Origin: CAKZSB01 sp964573105
GTDB taxonomy: Bacteria > Pseudomonadota > Gammaproteobacteria > Granulosicoccales > Granulosicoccaceae
Direction of reading: 5' to 3'
Length of the DNA stretch: 64,000 nucleotides
Assembly: GCA_964573105.1 (NCBI GenBank)
Contig: CAZNIS010000013.1
Coordinates: forward strand, 37,258 to 101,257
In this document: piece after piece, positions 18,019-25,888 of the stretch
Position numbering within the stretch: position 1 is the stretch's first letter
Layout: each line of letters opens with the position of its first letter
The notes under the pieces: generated by a model
The model's database searches: none
The model's input: only the letters and a program-made list of their open reading frames with translations
Told to the model about the DNA's origin: nothing
Translations under genes and position numbers: made by a program

Positions 18019-18531
18019 CTAGCTCCGGGATGGAAAGATACCCTGCAGGCAAATACAGAAGTTGACTGCCAGATAGGGCTGCATGTTGTTGTGGCCAAGA
18101 TTGTCGCCCGCGTTTTGAACCATCGTGAGCAGGGATGCATTGGCGTTGCTTGCAGAATACGGATTGCTGCTTATTTGAGCCGGAAAGTGGTTCGTCGCGG
18201 ACTCTGCATTCGGGATTTGCGAGGATGCTCTGGCGCGATGAGTGTGGCTCGGTATTTCAGCAGTTCGCAATGTATGCGTCTCCGAGCCACCGTTCGCGCC
18301 CAGTCGATAGGTTGTGCCGCCAGGGTTGGTCCCTTCATGAATCGGCGTGCGCCCACGCATATCAGGCAGTGCAAAGTTCACTCTGCCATCACCGCCGTAG
18401 GTCGTGCCGAGCAAGGAGAACAATGCTGTATTCTGATTGATGGGCATGACTGCACCATCGCAAATCGCCCACCCTCGAGGTGCAAAGTCGAATCCCACCA
18501 TTCGAATTTCGGCAATAAACGGCTCGGACAT
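18019..18531 (-). CDS. Phage tail collar domain protein (microcystin-dependent protein family), copy 1
   Basis: 170 residues. It starts MSEPFIAEIRMVGFDFAPRG followed by WAICDGAVMPINQNTALFSLLGTTYGGDG and FALPDMRGRTPIHEG, the canonical tail-collar block. The centre is variable and low-complexity, and the end NNMQPYLAVNFCICLQGIFPSRS is conserved in all three neighbours. In phages the collar domain is a trimeric fibre element. In bacteria such MdpB-like proteins occur in small tandem sets of unknown function outside prophages. There is no signal peptide. It is the third collar gene of the cluster, 56 bp before the large secreted protein. Confidence 0.88.
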   Translation of the reverse strand: MSEPFIAEIRMVGFDFAPRGWAICDGAVMPINQNTALFSLLGTTYGGDGRVNFALPDMRGRTPIHEGTNPGGTTYRLGANGGSETHTLRTAEIPSHTHRARASSQIPNAESATNHFPAQISSNPYSASNANASLLTMVQNAGDNLGHNNMQPYLAVNFCICLQGIFPSRS

Positions 18532-18598
18532 TGAGGAGTTCCTGTTATGTAACTTCTGTTATTAACGCGTTCGCATAGGTGAGTCGGACTTGATTGCA

Positions 18599-19126
18599 CT
18601 AACTGCGTGACGGATACAGTCCCGTCAATGCAATGATAAAGTTCACCGCGAGATATGGCTGTACATTACTGTGCGGCTGTGTATCGCCAGTGTTAGACAC
18701 GGCCTGCTCATCCATGAACGAATCGTGGTCGTTGCGAAAGCTGTCTCCGTCTTCACTGAGCCCCCAGGTGTTACCAGCAGCACTGGTGGTGTCTGCCTCG
18801 GCCGCCACCACAGCACTTGGCGCAGACACCAGGTGGGTGTGAGCCGCAAGTTGCGATTGAGTAAGTGTGACTGTCTCAGCCCCGCCTCTCGCACCCAGGT
18901 TGCGTGGCGTCAGGCCAGGTCCGTGGCCATGATGCATCGGTGCGCGACCTTGAAGGTTAGGCAACGCCGTCGTTGTTCTTCCATCGCCGCCATAAGTTGT
19001 ACCTATAAGGCTGAAGAGCGCGGTGTACTGCGCTATAGGCAACAACTGGCCATCGCAAAAGGCATAGCCACGAGGAGGAAAATTGCCTGCGAAAATGCGC
19101 ACTTCAGCAATGAAAGGTTCGCTCAC
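18599..19126 (-). CDS. Phage tail collar domain protein, copy 2
   Basis: 175 residues with the same architecture as its neighbours: MSEPFIAEVRIFAGNFPPRG, YAFCDGQLLPIAQYTALFSLIGTTYGGDG, ALPNLQGRAPMHHG, and a conserved end SNVQPYLAVNFIIALTGLYPSRS. The central 60 residues (Ala/Ser/Thr-rich, then EDGDSFRNDHDSFMDEQ) differ from copies 1 and 3, as expected if the variable middle is exposed. Spacing to copy 1 is 67 bp and to copy 3 is 61 bp, so one transcript is likely. Tandem duplication followed by divergence is the simplest origin. Confidence 0.88.
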   Translation of the reverse strand: MSEPFIAEVRIFAGNFPPRGYAFCDGQLLPIAQYTALFSLIGTTYGGDGRTTTALPNLQGRAPMHHGHGPGLTPRNLGARGGAETVTLTQSQLAAHTHLVSAPSAVVAAEADTTSAAGNTWGLSEDGDSFRNDHDSFMDEQAVSNTGDTQPHSNVQPYLAVNFIIALTGLYPSRS

Positions 19127-19187
19127 TGTTTCGTCTCCGTATCAATGGCTATTGAAAGAGATGGGGTTGCCCTGGTTTTACGAATGA

Positions 19188-19706
19188 TCATTGTCGTGGC
19201 GGAAATATCCCGGTGAGTGCGATAATGAAACTCAGTGTGGCAAACGGCATCATGTTGTCATGTGGTGCAGAGCCACCGGTGCTCTCCAGCATTTGTGGAT
19301 TCATGGTTTGCGCAAGGCTATGGTTAGTTGTGTAGTGAGGCTGGCTGCTGTCGGCCCATATTGCTTCAGCCGGGCTTGATTGCGAACCTGTAGCGTTGTT
19401 TGATCTCAGGGTGTGGTTGTGGGCTGGCAGGTGAGCTGCTGTCAGTGTTTCCGTTTCACTGCCACCGCGCTCGCCAATTTGTCGGGGCAATAAGCCGGGT
19501 CCCGTGCCTGGCTGTATCGGTATTCGACCTCTCATGTCCGGCAGGGCAAATGTCGTATGCCCGTCTCCGCCGTAAATGGTTCCTATAAGACTGTACAATG
19601 TTTCATTGCTGGTGATTGCGAGTAGCTGTCCATTGCAGAAGGCCCAGCCGCGCGGTGCAAAATTTCCGGCGAACATCTTTATCTCGCCAACAAACGGATC
19701 GCTCAT
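19188..19706 (-). CDS. Phage tail collar domain protein, copy 3
   Basis: 172 residues: MSDPFVGEIKMFAGNFAPRG, WAFCNGQLLAITSNETLYSLIGTIYGGDG, FALPDMRGRIPIQPG, and the end HDNMMPFATLSFIIALTGIFPPRQ. It is the first collar gene in transcription order and lies 16 bp after the 112-residue DUF6916-like gene. The tight packing suggests one operon running from the Tat-exported protein at 21047 to the large secreted protein. No tail tube, baseplate, lysis or capsid gene accompanies it, so a prophage remnant is less likely than a dedicated cellular cluster. Confidence 0.88.
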   Translation of the reverse strand: MSDPFVGEIKMFAGNFAPRGWAFCNGQLLAITSNETLYSLIGTIYGGDGHTTFALPDMRGRIPIQPGTGPGLLPRQIGERGGSETETLTAAHLPAHNHTLRSNNATGSQSSPAEAIWADSSQPHYTTNHSLAQTMNPQMLESTGGSAPHDNMMPFATLSFIIALTGIFPPRQ

Positions 19707-19722
19707 TGTGTTTGCAGCCTTT

Positions 19723-20061
19723 TCAATTGACTACCACCTCATACAGGTACCCCTGGTCATTCTGACCAATCGGCACGATGAAAAGCGGTTGGGGGTCCAT
19801 AGCAGGATGGGTTATGTCGTAGGTGGCCTGTTGTAGCAGTGTCGATGATGGCCCCTGAAACAGGAGTGAAAATGGCTCGCGCGTAGCATCTGCGTGGTTG
19901 TTCAGGCGCGTAACTTCAGTTAGCGTCAGTTGCAATTCGCGCGATGCAGTATCGCAAGCTCGAGTTTCCTTACTTGATGCATCGGCGAGCGGCTTTAACC
20001 TGATGCCAAACAGTGAGTTGACGTGCTGCTGGAACAGGCTATGTGACAAGGGGTTATCCAT
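19723..20061 (-). CDS. DUF6916-like small protein
   Basis: 112 residues from the ATG at 20061, which overlaps the end of the GNAT gene by 8 bp. The fold signature is the block PFSLLFQGPSSTLLQQATYDITHPAMDP followed by LFIVPIGQNDQGYLYEVVVN. The same pattern (FSLAFERP, ALPQATYRLTHW, LFLVPIRADN, YEAI) is in the exported protein at 20559-21047, so the cluster encodes one cytoplasmic and one exported member. The name rests on recalled similarity to a domain of unknown function found next to collar proteins. No activity can be assigned. Confidence 0.65.
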   Translation of the reverse strand: MDNPLSHSLFQQHVNSLFGIRLKPLADASSKETRACDTASRELQLTLTEVTRLNNHADATREPFSLLFQGPSSTLLQQATYDITHPAMDPQPLFIVPIGQNDQGYLYEVVVN

Positions 20062-20593
20062 GGGCACTATCACCCTGGATGCCGGCCGTGTTCTTCCACT
20101 CCATGAATGCATACACACCGCGGTCTTCGAGGTTGACGAAACCCAGCCGCTTATAGAGACGCATTGCTGGATTAAAGTGCTCAACGTGGATGCGAATGCA
20201 TTTTTTATCTCGCGCGGCGCGGTGCAGGATATCGATTAGCACATCGCTGCCTATCCCATGGCCCCGGTACTCGGGCAAGAGCGCGATATCAATGATTCTT
20301 ATCTCGTCTGCACGGTCGTCAATGTAGAGCCTGCCAATCGGCTCACCGTGGAGCATAATGAGATCAAAACTCGCGGCAGGGTAGTGTTGCTGATAATGAG
20401 CGTGTTGTGCATCGAATTGCGACTTCAGGAAATCGTCTACCTGCTGCTGAGGCCAGTCGACCTGCCGCATCTCGTCAGCCCGGGTACTCGCGTATAGCCT
20501 GGCCAGAAAAGGTAGATCGGTGTCAGCAATCGCGCGCATCGCGATTGACCAATCGTGCTTAGGCGAAGACGAAATGCTGGATAATGGCTTCAT
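20054..20593 (-). CDS. GNAT family N-acetyltransferase in the collar cluster
   Basis: 179 residues. The acetyl-CoA binding motif A is IIDIALLPEYRGHGIGSDVLIDILHRAA (R/QxxGxG as RGHGIG). Motif B is RIHVEHFNPAMRLYKRLGFV. The start is uncertain: ATG 20593 overlaps the preceding Tat-protein gene by 35 bp, and ATG 20539 (MRAIADTDLP) would leave a 20-bp gap. Neither has a good ribosome site, so coupling to the upstream gene is likely. An acetyltransferase between two DUF6916-like genes may modify a cluster product, but this is inference; GNATs are also common passengers. Confidence 0.8.
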   Translation of the reverse strand: MKPLSSISSSPKHDWSIAMRAIADTDLPFLARLYASTRADEMRQVDWPQQQVDDFLKSQFDAQHAHYQQHYPAASFDLIMLHGEPIGRLYIDDRADEIRIIDIALLPEYRGHGIGSDVLIDILHRAARDKKCIRIHVEHFNPAMRLYKRLGFVNLEDRGVYAFMEWKNTAGIQGDSAHG

Positions 20594-21047
20594 AGTTTGT
20601 CTTTGGGTTGTCAGCACGAATGGGGACCAAGAATAGATCCACAGAGCCCGTTCGCCAATGCGTCAGGCGATAGGTCGCCTGCGGCAGCGCGTCGCCGGTC
20701 GGTCGTTCAAACGCTAGTGAAAAGCACGGGTTGTCGGGATCGACAAGATGCCGGTTGGCCGGGGGGACGCGGAGTGGTGTGGCTGTTGTCAAACGCAGGT
20801 AACCACTGTCTGCGCGTGCGTGCCACAGTTTGAATCTTTGGCCCACTAGCGGTTGGAAACTGTCCAGACGTAACGCTAGCAGTGGTTCGGGTTGAAATGG
20901 CGCAGGCGGTTGGTTTGGTTCAGGTTCAGCCAGTGCTACCCCTGGCAAGGTACTGCATGCCGCAACAATCAAACCACCAGAGAAGCGGCGGCGACTAATT
21001 GTGTGTTGAGGCTGCGATAGCGTGTTGCCGCAATTTTTGTTCTGCAA
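20559..21047 (-). CDS. Tat-exported DUF6916-like protein
   Basis: 162 residues. The TTG at 21047 is chosen because AGGAGGT lies five bases upstream, a near-perfect ribosome site that the longer frame (to 21071) would place inside the gene. A twin-arginine signal is visible: ISRRRFSGGLIVAACSTLPGVALAEP, with SRRRF before the hydrophobic core. The mature part carries RLDSFQPLVGQRFKLWHA and the DUF6916-like pattern ending LFLVPIRADNPKTNYEAI. Tat export implies folding before transport. It is first in the collar operon, with a 307-bp upstream region. Function unknown. Confidence 0.72.
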   Translation of the reverse strand: MQNKNCGNTLSQPQHTISRRRFSGGLIVAACSTLPGVALAEPEPNQPPAPFQPEPLLALRLDSFQPLVGQRFKLWHARADSGYLRLTTATPLRVPPANRHLVDPDNPCFSLAFERPTGDALPQATYRLTHWRTGSVDLFLVPIRADNPKTNYEAIIQHFVFA

Positions 21048-21071
21048 CGCCGACCTCCTGGTCTGTGTCAA

Positions 21072-21378
21072 CTGCCTGTTGCGCGTTTTGTCTGATCTAC
21101 AGGCGGATGATTTGTATTGGCCGGAGTAGATCGTGACATCGTGGCTTGCGTACGTTCGTGGTAACTGAGTGTGAACAATGGATCCGGGAATGTAAAGTAA
21201 TCACAGGCGGTAAGAATACCGAATCTGTCGGTTGATCAGCACAATGCGACGAAAGTCGCCAAACTGGTGCGCGATGTTACGGCCCGTTTTTTTTCAGCAT
21301 TGCAAGCGCGTCTGCCGTCGACCGGTAGATCGGCCTATCAATACAGTGGCGAGCCGGTAAGCCAACCATTGTGATGAA
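21072..21378. other. 307-bp intergenic region between the ATP-grasp gene and the collar cluster
   Basis: No credible gene. It presumably holds the collar operon promoter. A perfect small hairpin GCGAC-GAAA-GTCGC (21246-21259) with a GNRA-type tetraloop and an 8-T run at 21287-21294 on the plus strand are visible, but they do not combine into a clear terminator. Confidence 0.5.
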
Positions 21379-22677
21379 TCAACAACAACGGGCGTCTGGC
21401 CGGCAGGCCCAGTCAGGCAGTGTCGCTACGGGTGCAAAGCCACCAGCGGGTGTGCGGAAATTGGTCGTTTGTCCGCGATACATGCGGGCTACCAGGGCAA
21501 TGAGCTCAGCGTTGTAGACATAGGCGCGCAGATCAAACTTAAGTGCTGGACCGGGAGTGTTGCCACTGCGCTGGGGTGGACTGATTTCTTGTTGTGCGAC
21601 ATAGCCGCCACCCGCAATCTCATTCCAGACACGGTGCGTGAGTTTACTGCCGCGATACACCGCGCGGCTCGCGTAGCCTGCAACGGGTTTAAAGTAGTAG
21701 TGTCTGCGCTGCTGCCACAAGCGGTCAGTATTGTGTGAATCGAGCACGGTGGTTGCCGGTACGCTGCGAAGTGCGTCGATTGACTCATGATCAAGACCAA
21801 ACCGTATGAGTGTTTCTGGTTGACAAAATAGTGACAGGTTGCGTTTGTCAGCCAGCAGCTGATGATGTCGCGGAGACGGCGACAGTACGATGGAGTTGTC
21901 GAGCCAGGCCTGTTTCAGAGCAGGGTAGCGTGACAGTGTAAAGTCCGTCAGGCGGTTGTAGACAAAGTCAATGGGTGTTGAGCCGTGTAGCAGTTTGCCG
22001 TTGCGATAGCGCAGTGCAGCGGCGTCGATTATCGATACGTCCATTTCTTTGCAACGCAGAAGCTCACGGGCCAGCGTCATATCGCGATAAAGGAATTGCG
22101 TGGGCGGGGCCTCGTCAATGATTGCCAGGTGTGCCGGGAATGTGGTCGTTCTGCGGGCGCTGCGCCATTCGTCCATGATCATGCGGCGCAACTTTTGTCG
22201 GATCAGGTCAGCGTTTCCAAACGGGTGTGGTGAGCACAGTTCGCTTGTCGCTGCAAGATCCGCGTTGTGCGATGCAATCATCTGGTGGGTGATGAAGGCG
22301 CCGCCCGCGTTGGTGTTGATCTCGATCAGCCGTGGACCTTCGCGTGTTAGATGAAAATCAAAGCCGCTGAAGATGCCTTGCGTATTTTTTTGAATGGCAG
22401 ATTGTCCGGCATAGTGAGCGTGTGCGGGGCTGCCTCGGCTGAGGCAGTGCTGTTGGTAGGCAGGCTGCGCACTGAGTTTGTCAATCGCGGCGATGACGCG
22501 CTCGATTTGCATGCGATCGGTTTGCGAAATAAAGACAGGGGTGTTGGCAAACAGGCCGGCACCTGACGTGCTGCCGGGGTGCCCTGGCTCAATGTCAGAC
22601 AGTTTTTTCAGCGGCACGCAGTTGCAGGTTCGGTTGATTCTGTCAATGACGTCAAAACTTGTCTGAGTGTCGTTCAT
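21379..22677 (-). CDS. ATP-grasp-like enzyme coupled to an ArsR regulator
   Basis: 432 residues. The central and C-terminal motifs fit an ATP-grasp ligase: YYFKPVAGYASRAVYRG (nucleotide lysine and Gly-rich loop), GGYVAQQEI (hinge), LKFDLRAYVYN (metal Asp/Arg) and TTNFRTPAGGFAPV (second metal loop with Asn). The N-terminal third has ISGFDFHLTREGPRLIEINTNAGGAF, also typical of the fold. It starts ATG at 22677 inside the stop of the ArsR gene (ATGA overlap), so the pair is co-translated. The ligation reaction is unknown. Regulation by a cysteine-bearing ArsR suggests metal or metalloid stress, perhaps making a thiol or peptide ligand (inference). Confidence 0.7.
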   Translation of the reverse strand: MNDTQTSFDVIDRINRTCNCVPLKKLSDIEPGHPGSTSGAGLFANTPVFISQTDRMQIERVIAAIDKLSAQPAYQQHCLSRGSPAHAHYAGQSAIQKNTQGIFSGFDFHLTREGPRLIEINTNAGGAFITHQMIASHNADLAATSELCSPHPFGNADLIRQKLRRMIMDEWRSARRTTTFPAHLAIIDEAPPTQFLYRDMTLARELLRCKEMDVSIIDAAALRYRNGKLLHGSTPIDFVYNRLTDFTLSRYPALKQAWLDNSIVLSPSPRHHQLLADKRNLSLFCQPETLIRFGLDHESIDALRSVPATTVLDSHNTDRLWQQRRHYYFKPVAGYASRAVYRGSKLTHRVWNEIAGGGYVAQQEISPPQRSGNTPGPALKFDLRAYVYNAELIALVARMYRGQTTNFRTPAGGFAPVATLPDWACRPDARCC

Positions 22678-23027
22678 GATTGGTACACCGTGGATTCGAC
22701 CAGCGTTTCAATTTCCCGGCACAGGGGATTGCATGGGGTTTTTGATTGCGCACAACAGTCTTTCAGCAGTGCGCTCAACAGGCCGCCAATTCGGCGATAG
22801 TCAGCACGATAGATGACCGATTTACCTTTGCGTTGCGATGTGACAAGGTTAGCCCTTGCCAGCACCTGCAACTGCGCCGAGGCGGTGGTAATTCCGACTT
22901 TCGCAAGTTTGGCCAGCTGCCCACAGCTGTAACCGTCCGGACCAGCCTGTATTAGCTTTCGAAACAGTTTCAGCCTGCCCTCGTGAGCCAGTGCAGCCAG
23001 GGCTGCGATCATCTGTTGATCTTTCAT
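22674..23027 (-). CDS. ArsR family winged-helix metalloregulator
   Basis: 117 residues. The winged-helix core runs IAALAALAHEGRLKLFRKL, then CGQLAKLAKVGITTASAQLQVLARANLV, then the wing SQRKGKSVIYRADY. Cys35 sits beside the recognition helix and four more cysteines (91, 92, 99, 103) form a C-terminal DCCAQSKTPCNPLC cluster, a plausible thiolate site for As(III), Sb(III) or a soft metal. It overlaps the ATP-grasp gene by 4 bp. A perfect inverted repeat (23025-23046) spans its own start codon, indicating autorepression. No arsenate reductase or efflux pump is adjacent. Confidence 0.88.
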   Translation of the reverse strand: MKDQQMIAALAALAHEGRLKLFRKLIQAGPDGYSCGQLAKLAKVGITTASAQLQVLARANLVTSQRKGKSVIYRADYRRIGGLLSALLKDCCAQSKTPCNPLCREIETLVESTVYQS

Positions 23028-23046
23028 TCCATGGAAATATGGAATG
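23025..23046 (-). promoter_or_regulatory. Putative ArsR operator spanning the arsR start codon
   Basis: CATTCCAT (23025-23032), spacer GGAAAT, ATGGAATG (23039-23046): a perfect 8-bp inverted repeat. The first three bases are the reverse complement of the ArsR start codon, so binding would block both transcription and initiation. ArsR repressors typically bind such interrupted palindromes. Confidence 0.6.
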
Positions 23047-23187
23047 ACATGGAGTTTTCAAGTGGTGTTTTCGGTTGATTGAGGTTTGTCCATGAGTGGC
23101 GTCGGTAGAGTGCGGGCGTTCTGCGTGCCGGGCCTGGTGTTGAATCGGTATGCCTCGCCATGTATCGCACGGTGTATGATTTAGCAC

Positions 23188-23838
23188 ATGAGCAAGATTG
23201 AAATTCTGGGGCGCCATACCTCTTACAACGTGCAGAAAGTGTTATGGCTGGCCGAAGAGCTGAAGCTCGATTACGCCCACACCGAGGTTGGCGGGCGCTT
23301 TGGCGGTGCCGATACATCGCAGTTCCTCGCCCTGAATCCGCTCGGCAAAGTCCCGGTTATGCGCCACGGCGACAAAGTGCTTCGCGAATCCAACACCATC
23401 GTGCGCTACCTTGCCGATATCTTCTCAGACGGCTTGTGGATCTCTCCCAGAGCCTATCAGCGCAGCCTGGCCGAGCAATGGATGGACTGGTCGATCGAAA
23501 AGCTCGAGCCTGCTTTTGTCGGTGTGTTCTGGGGTTATTATCGCACGCCTGAAGAACGACGCGATGAAGCGGCAATTCGCGCCAGCGTTGCGCAATATGA
23601 ATCCTGTATTGATGTGCTGGCCGCAGTGCTGGCTGAACACGATTTTCTACTTGGCGCACGCCCAAGTGTCGCCGACATCGCTACTGGCGTTTTTTTATAC
23701 CGAATGATTGATATCGACCTGCCGATTGCCATACCGCAAAGTGTTCATGACTGGTATGGGAGGCTGTCTGCGATGGATGGTTATCAACGTTGGGTGATGA
23801 GTGATTATAGTGAGTTGCGTGGACGAGTGGCTTATTGA
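23188..23838 (+). CDS. Glutathione S-transferase
   Basis: 216 residues. The thioredoxin half starts IEILGRHTSYNVQKVLWLAEELKL with a Ser/Tyr-Asn N-cap, followed by LNPLGKVPVMRHGDKVLRESNTIVRYLAD, the cis-Pro and glutathione-binding ESNTI block of beta/theta-type bacterial enzymes. The C-terminal half has the SVADIATGVFLYRM capping box. ATG 23188 is divergent from the ArsR/ATP-grasp pair with a 160-bp shared region. A role in the same stress response is possible because glutathione-dependent chemistry often accompanies soft-metal resistance, but there is no direct evidence. Confidence 0.88.
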   Translation: MSKIEILGRHTSYNVQKVLWLAEELKLDYAHTEVGGRFGGADTSQFLALNPLGKVPVMRHGDKVLRESNTIVRYLADIFSDGLWISPRAYQRSLAEQWMDWSIEKLEPAFVGVFWGYYRTPEERRDEAAIRASVAQYESCIDVLAAVLAEHDFLLGARPSVADIATGVFLYRMIDIDLPIAIPQSVHDWYGRLSAMDGYQRWVMSDYSELRGRVAY

Positions 23839-24041
23839 TTGGGTGGCGTATCGCGGCTCAAGGTTTTTTCGTAGGCCATTGGTGCGCTTCGTTTCTCACC
23901 AGCACCCTGCGAGGATTGCACCGGTGCGAAAATGAGGCGTAGGTGTAATGAGTGGTGTGAATCGCACGATGGAATAATTTAATTGTTTTTCGCAGCATCC
24001 CACGATTTTGAAACCGTGATAACTAGCAACTGCTGTATTTT

Positions 24042-25358
24042 CTAGCTCAACTTTTTCACCAGCCACAACACCAGCCCGGGGGAGCTGACAAAGAGCGCGA
24101 GGCGCAACAGGTCGGCGATGAAAAACGCGGTGATGCCGCGATAGATCTGTCCGAGAGATACATCCGGCAGCATAGATTTAATCACAAATACATTCATGCC
24201 GATCGGTGGGGTAATGAAACTGACCTCTACGGCGACCACCATGATTATGCCCCACCAGATGAGTTTTAGATCTGGCTCAATCGGCAGGGCCAGGCCGTCG
24301 ATAACCGGTACGAAGATTGGCACGGTGAGAAAAATCATAGCCGGCCCGTCGATCACGGTGCCCAGAATAACAAAGCACACCAGAATAACGCCCACCACGC
24401 CCCAGGGGCTAAGTCCCAGTTCGCCGATGAATTGCAGGATCTCCTGCGGGGCGCCAACGATATTGACAAACTGATTGAGTGTCAGCGCGCCAAAGCCAAC
24501 AGAAAACACGGTGGCGGTCAATTTGGCGGCCTCGGCGAGGCTTTCAAAGAAGATTTTTACATTCATGCGCCGTCGCATTATCGCTATCAGCAGCGCGCCA
24601 CCGGCGCCGATGCCGCCACCCTCTGAGGCGGTGAAGACACCAAAGAATATCCCGCCCATGATCAACGCAAAGAGTGCGACGATGGACCAGATATCTTTCA
24701 GGCTAATCAGTTTTTCCCGCCAGCTGGTGCGATCGCCGCGCGGCGCCCAGACGGGCTTGATCAGGCACACAACCTGAATGGCGACGATGTAGAACAAGAT
24801 TGAAATGATGCCGGGTATCAGGCCAGCCATAAATAGCCGGGCGATATCGGTCTCGGACAGCAAGCCGTAAATTATCAGTGCACCCGACGGTGGAATCAGA
24901 ATGCCGATCGTGCCGCCGGCTGCAACGGTACCGGCGGAAAAGGCATCGTCGTAGCGGTAGCGTCGCATCGCGGGTACGGCGACTTTCGTCATCGTTGCAG
25001 CGGTTGCCATCGACGAACCGGAAATAGCAGCCATGCCACCGCAGGCGGCGACGGTGGACAAGGCCAGCCCGCCGCGCAACTGGCCCAGCCATTTTGATGC
25101 GACGTCGTACATGTTATCGGCGATACCGGATTTGGTGACAAACACGCCCATCAACATGAAAAGCGGCAGCACGGCAAACTGATAGCTGGTCGAAAGCTCG
25201 AGTATCTGCTGGCCGGCGACTGTCATCGCCGCATCAAAGCCGCGCGGATGATTGAGGGCGAAACCGACCGAGCCGACTGCGAGCAGCGAAAAGCCCAGCG
25301 GAAAGCCGATGCCAGCCAGCAGCAGCAGTACAACGATGCCGATCGCCAGTTCAATCAA
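24042..25358 (-). CDS. dctM: TRAP transporter large permease subunit (DctM type)
   Basis: 438 residues, almost entirely hydrophobic, with about 12 membrane segments. Family signatures are LPLFMLMGVFVTKSGIADNMYD near the N-terminus, AACGGMAAISGSSMATAATMTKVAVPAM, AGGTIGILIPPSGALIIYGLL and GTVIDGPAMIFLTVPIFVP. The start is a TTG at 25358 that overlaps the DctQ stop as TTGA; the frame further upstream is arginine-rich DctQ shadow. With DctQ and DctP it forms a sodium-coupled importer. Substrate unknown, presumably a carboxylated solute. Confidence 0.92.
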   Translation of the reverse strand: MIELAIGIVVLLLLAGIGFPLGFSLLAVGSVGFALNHPRGFDAAMTVAGQQILELSTSYQFAVLPLFMLMGVFVTKSGIADNMYDVASKWLGQLRGGLALSTVAACGGMAAISGSSMATAATMTKVAVPAMRRYRYDDAFSAGTVAAGGTIGILIPPSGALIIYGLLSETDIARLFMAGLIPGIISILFYIVAIQVVCLIKPVWAPRGDRTSWREKLISLKDIWSIVALFALIMGGIFFGVFTASEGGGIGAGGALLIAIMRRRMNVKIFFESLAEAAKLTATVFSVGFGALTLNQFVNIVGAPQEILQFIGELGLSPWGVVGVILVCFVILGTVIDGPAMIFLTVPIFVPVIDGLALPIEPDLKLIWWGIIMVVAVEVSFITPPIGMNVFVIKSMLPDVSLGQIYRGITAFFIADLLRLALFVSSPGLVLWLVKKLS

Positions 25359-25876
25359 ATGTCTATCCCGCCGCCGCTGCCCTGATTGCCGCGATCGCGT
25401 AGCGCCCGAACGGCAAAGAGAATGCCGCCGATCAGCAGCAAAGTGGCGAATGCGGCCGTAGCCGGCCACAGTGGCCATTCCATCACCAGACTTTCAGTCT
25501 CACGATCGAACTGACGGCTTGCCTGCAGCAGCATCAGGTAGCTCATGTACAGTGTCATTGCTATCACACCGAGATCGATCAGAATTTTTCGCAAGCGATC
25601 CAGCACCGGGAATTTGCGAAACGGTGCGACGAATAATTCAACGGTGATGTGACTGCGGCCCAGCGTGACCTGTGGTACCGCGGTGAAGATGGTAATACCC
25701 AGCAGTGTTGCCATCATGTCTTCGGTCGCGAGGATCGGGCTGTTCAGCACATAGCGAAAAAACACTGATACAAACACCAGTGCCATCAGCATGAATATCC
25801 CGACTGCCGCCACATGCGACAGCAATCGGGTTATCCGGCTCAAGGCGCGGCCGACTGCGCTCTGATCAGCTTCCAC
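25355..25876 (-). CDS. dctQ: TRAP transporter small permease subunit (DctQ type)
   Basis: 173 residues from a GTG at 25876. Four membrane segments are visible (for example VAAVGIFMLMALVFVSVFFRYV), with the family block FFRYVLNSPILATEDMMATLLGI and the later LGRSHITVELF. The order dctP-dctQ-dctM, with 12 bp to dctP and a 4-bp overlap with dctM, indicates one operon. The subunit bridges the binding protein and the large permease. No fusion with DctM is present. Confidence 0.9.
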   Translation of the reverse strand: MEADQSAVGRALSRITRLLSHVAAVGIFMLMALVFVSVFFRYVLNSPILATEDMMATLLGITIFTAVPQVTLGRSHITVELFVAPFRKFPVLDRLRKILIDLGVIAMTLYMSYLMLLQASRQFDRETESLVMEWPLWPATAAFATLLLIGGILFAVRALRDRGNQGSGGGIDI

Positions 25877-25888
25877 GAAATTGCCTGT

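Noticed and set aside
18019..19706. Prophage remnant from the collar genes
   Set aside because: No capsid, terminase, tail tube, baseplate, lysis or integrase gene is near, and the neighbours are DUF6916-like and secreted proteins. MdpB-like collar sets occur outside prophages.
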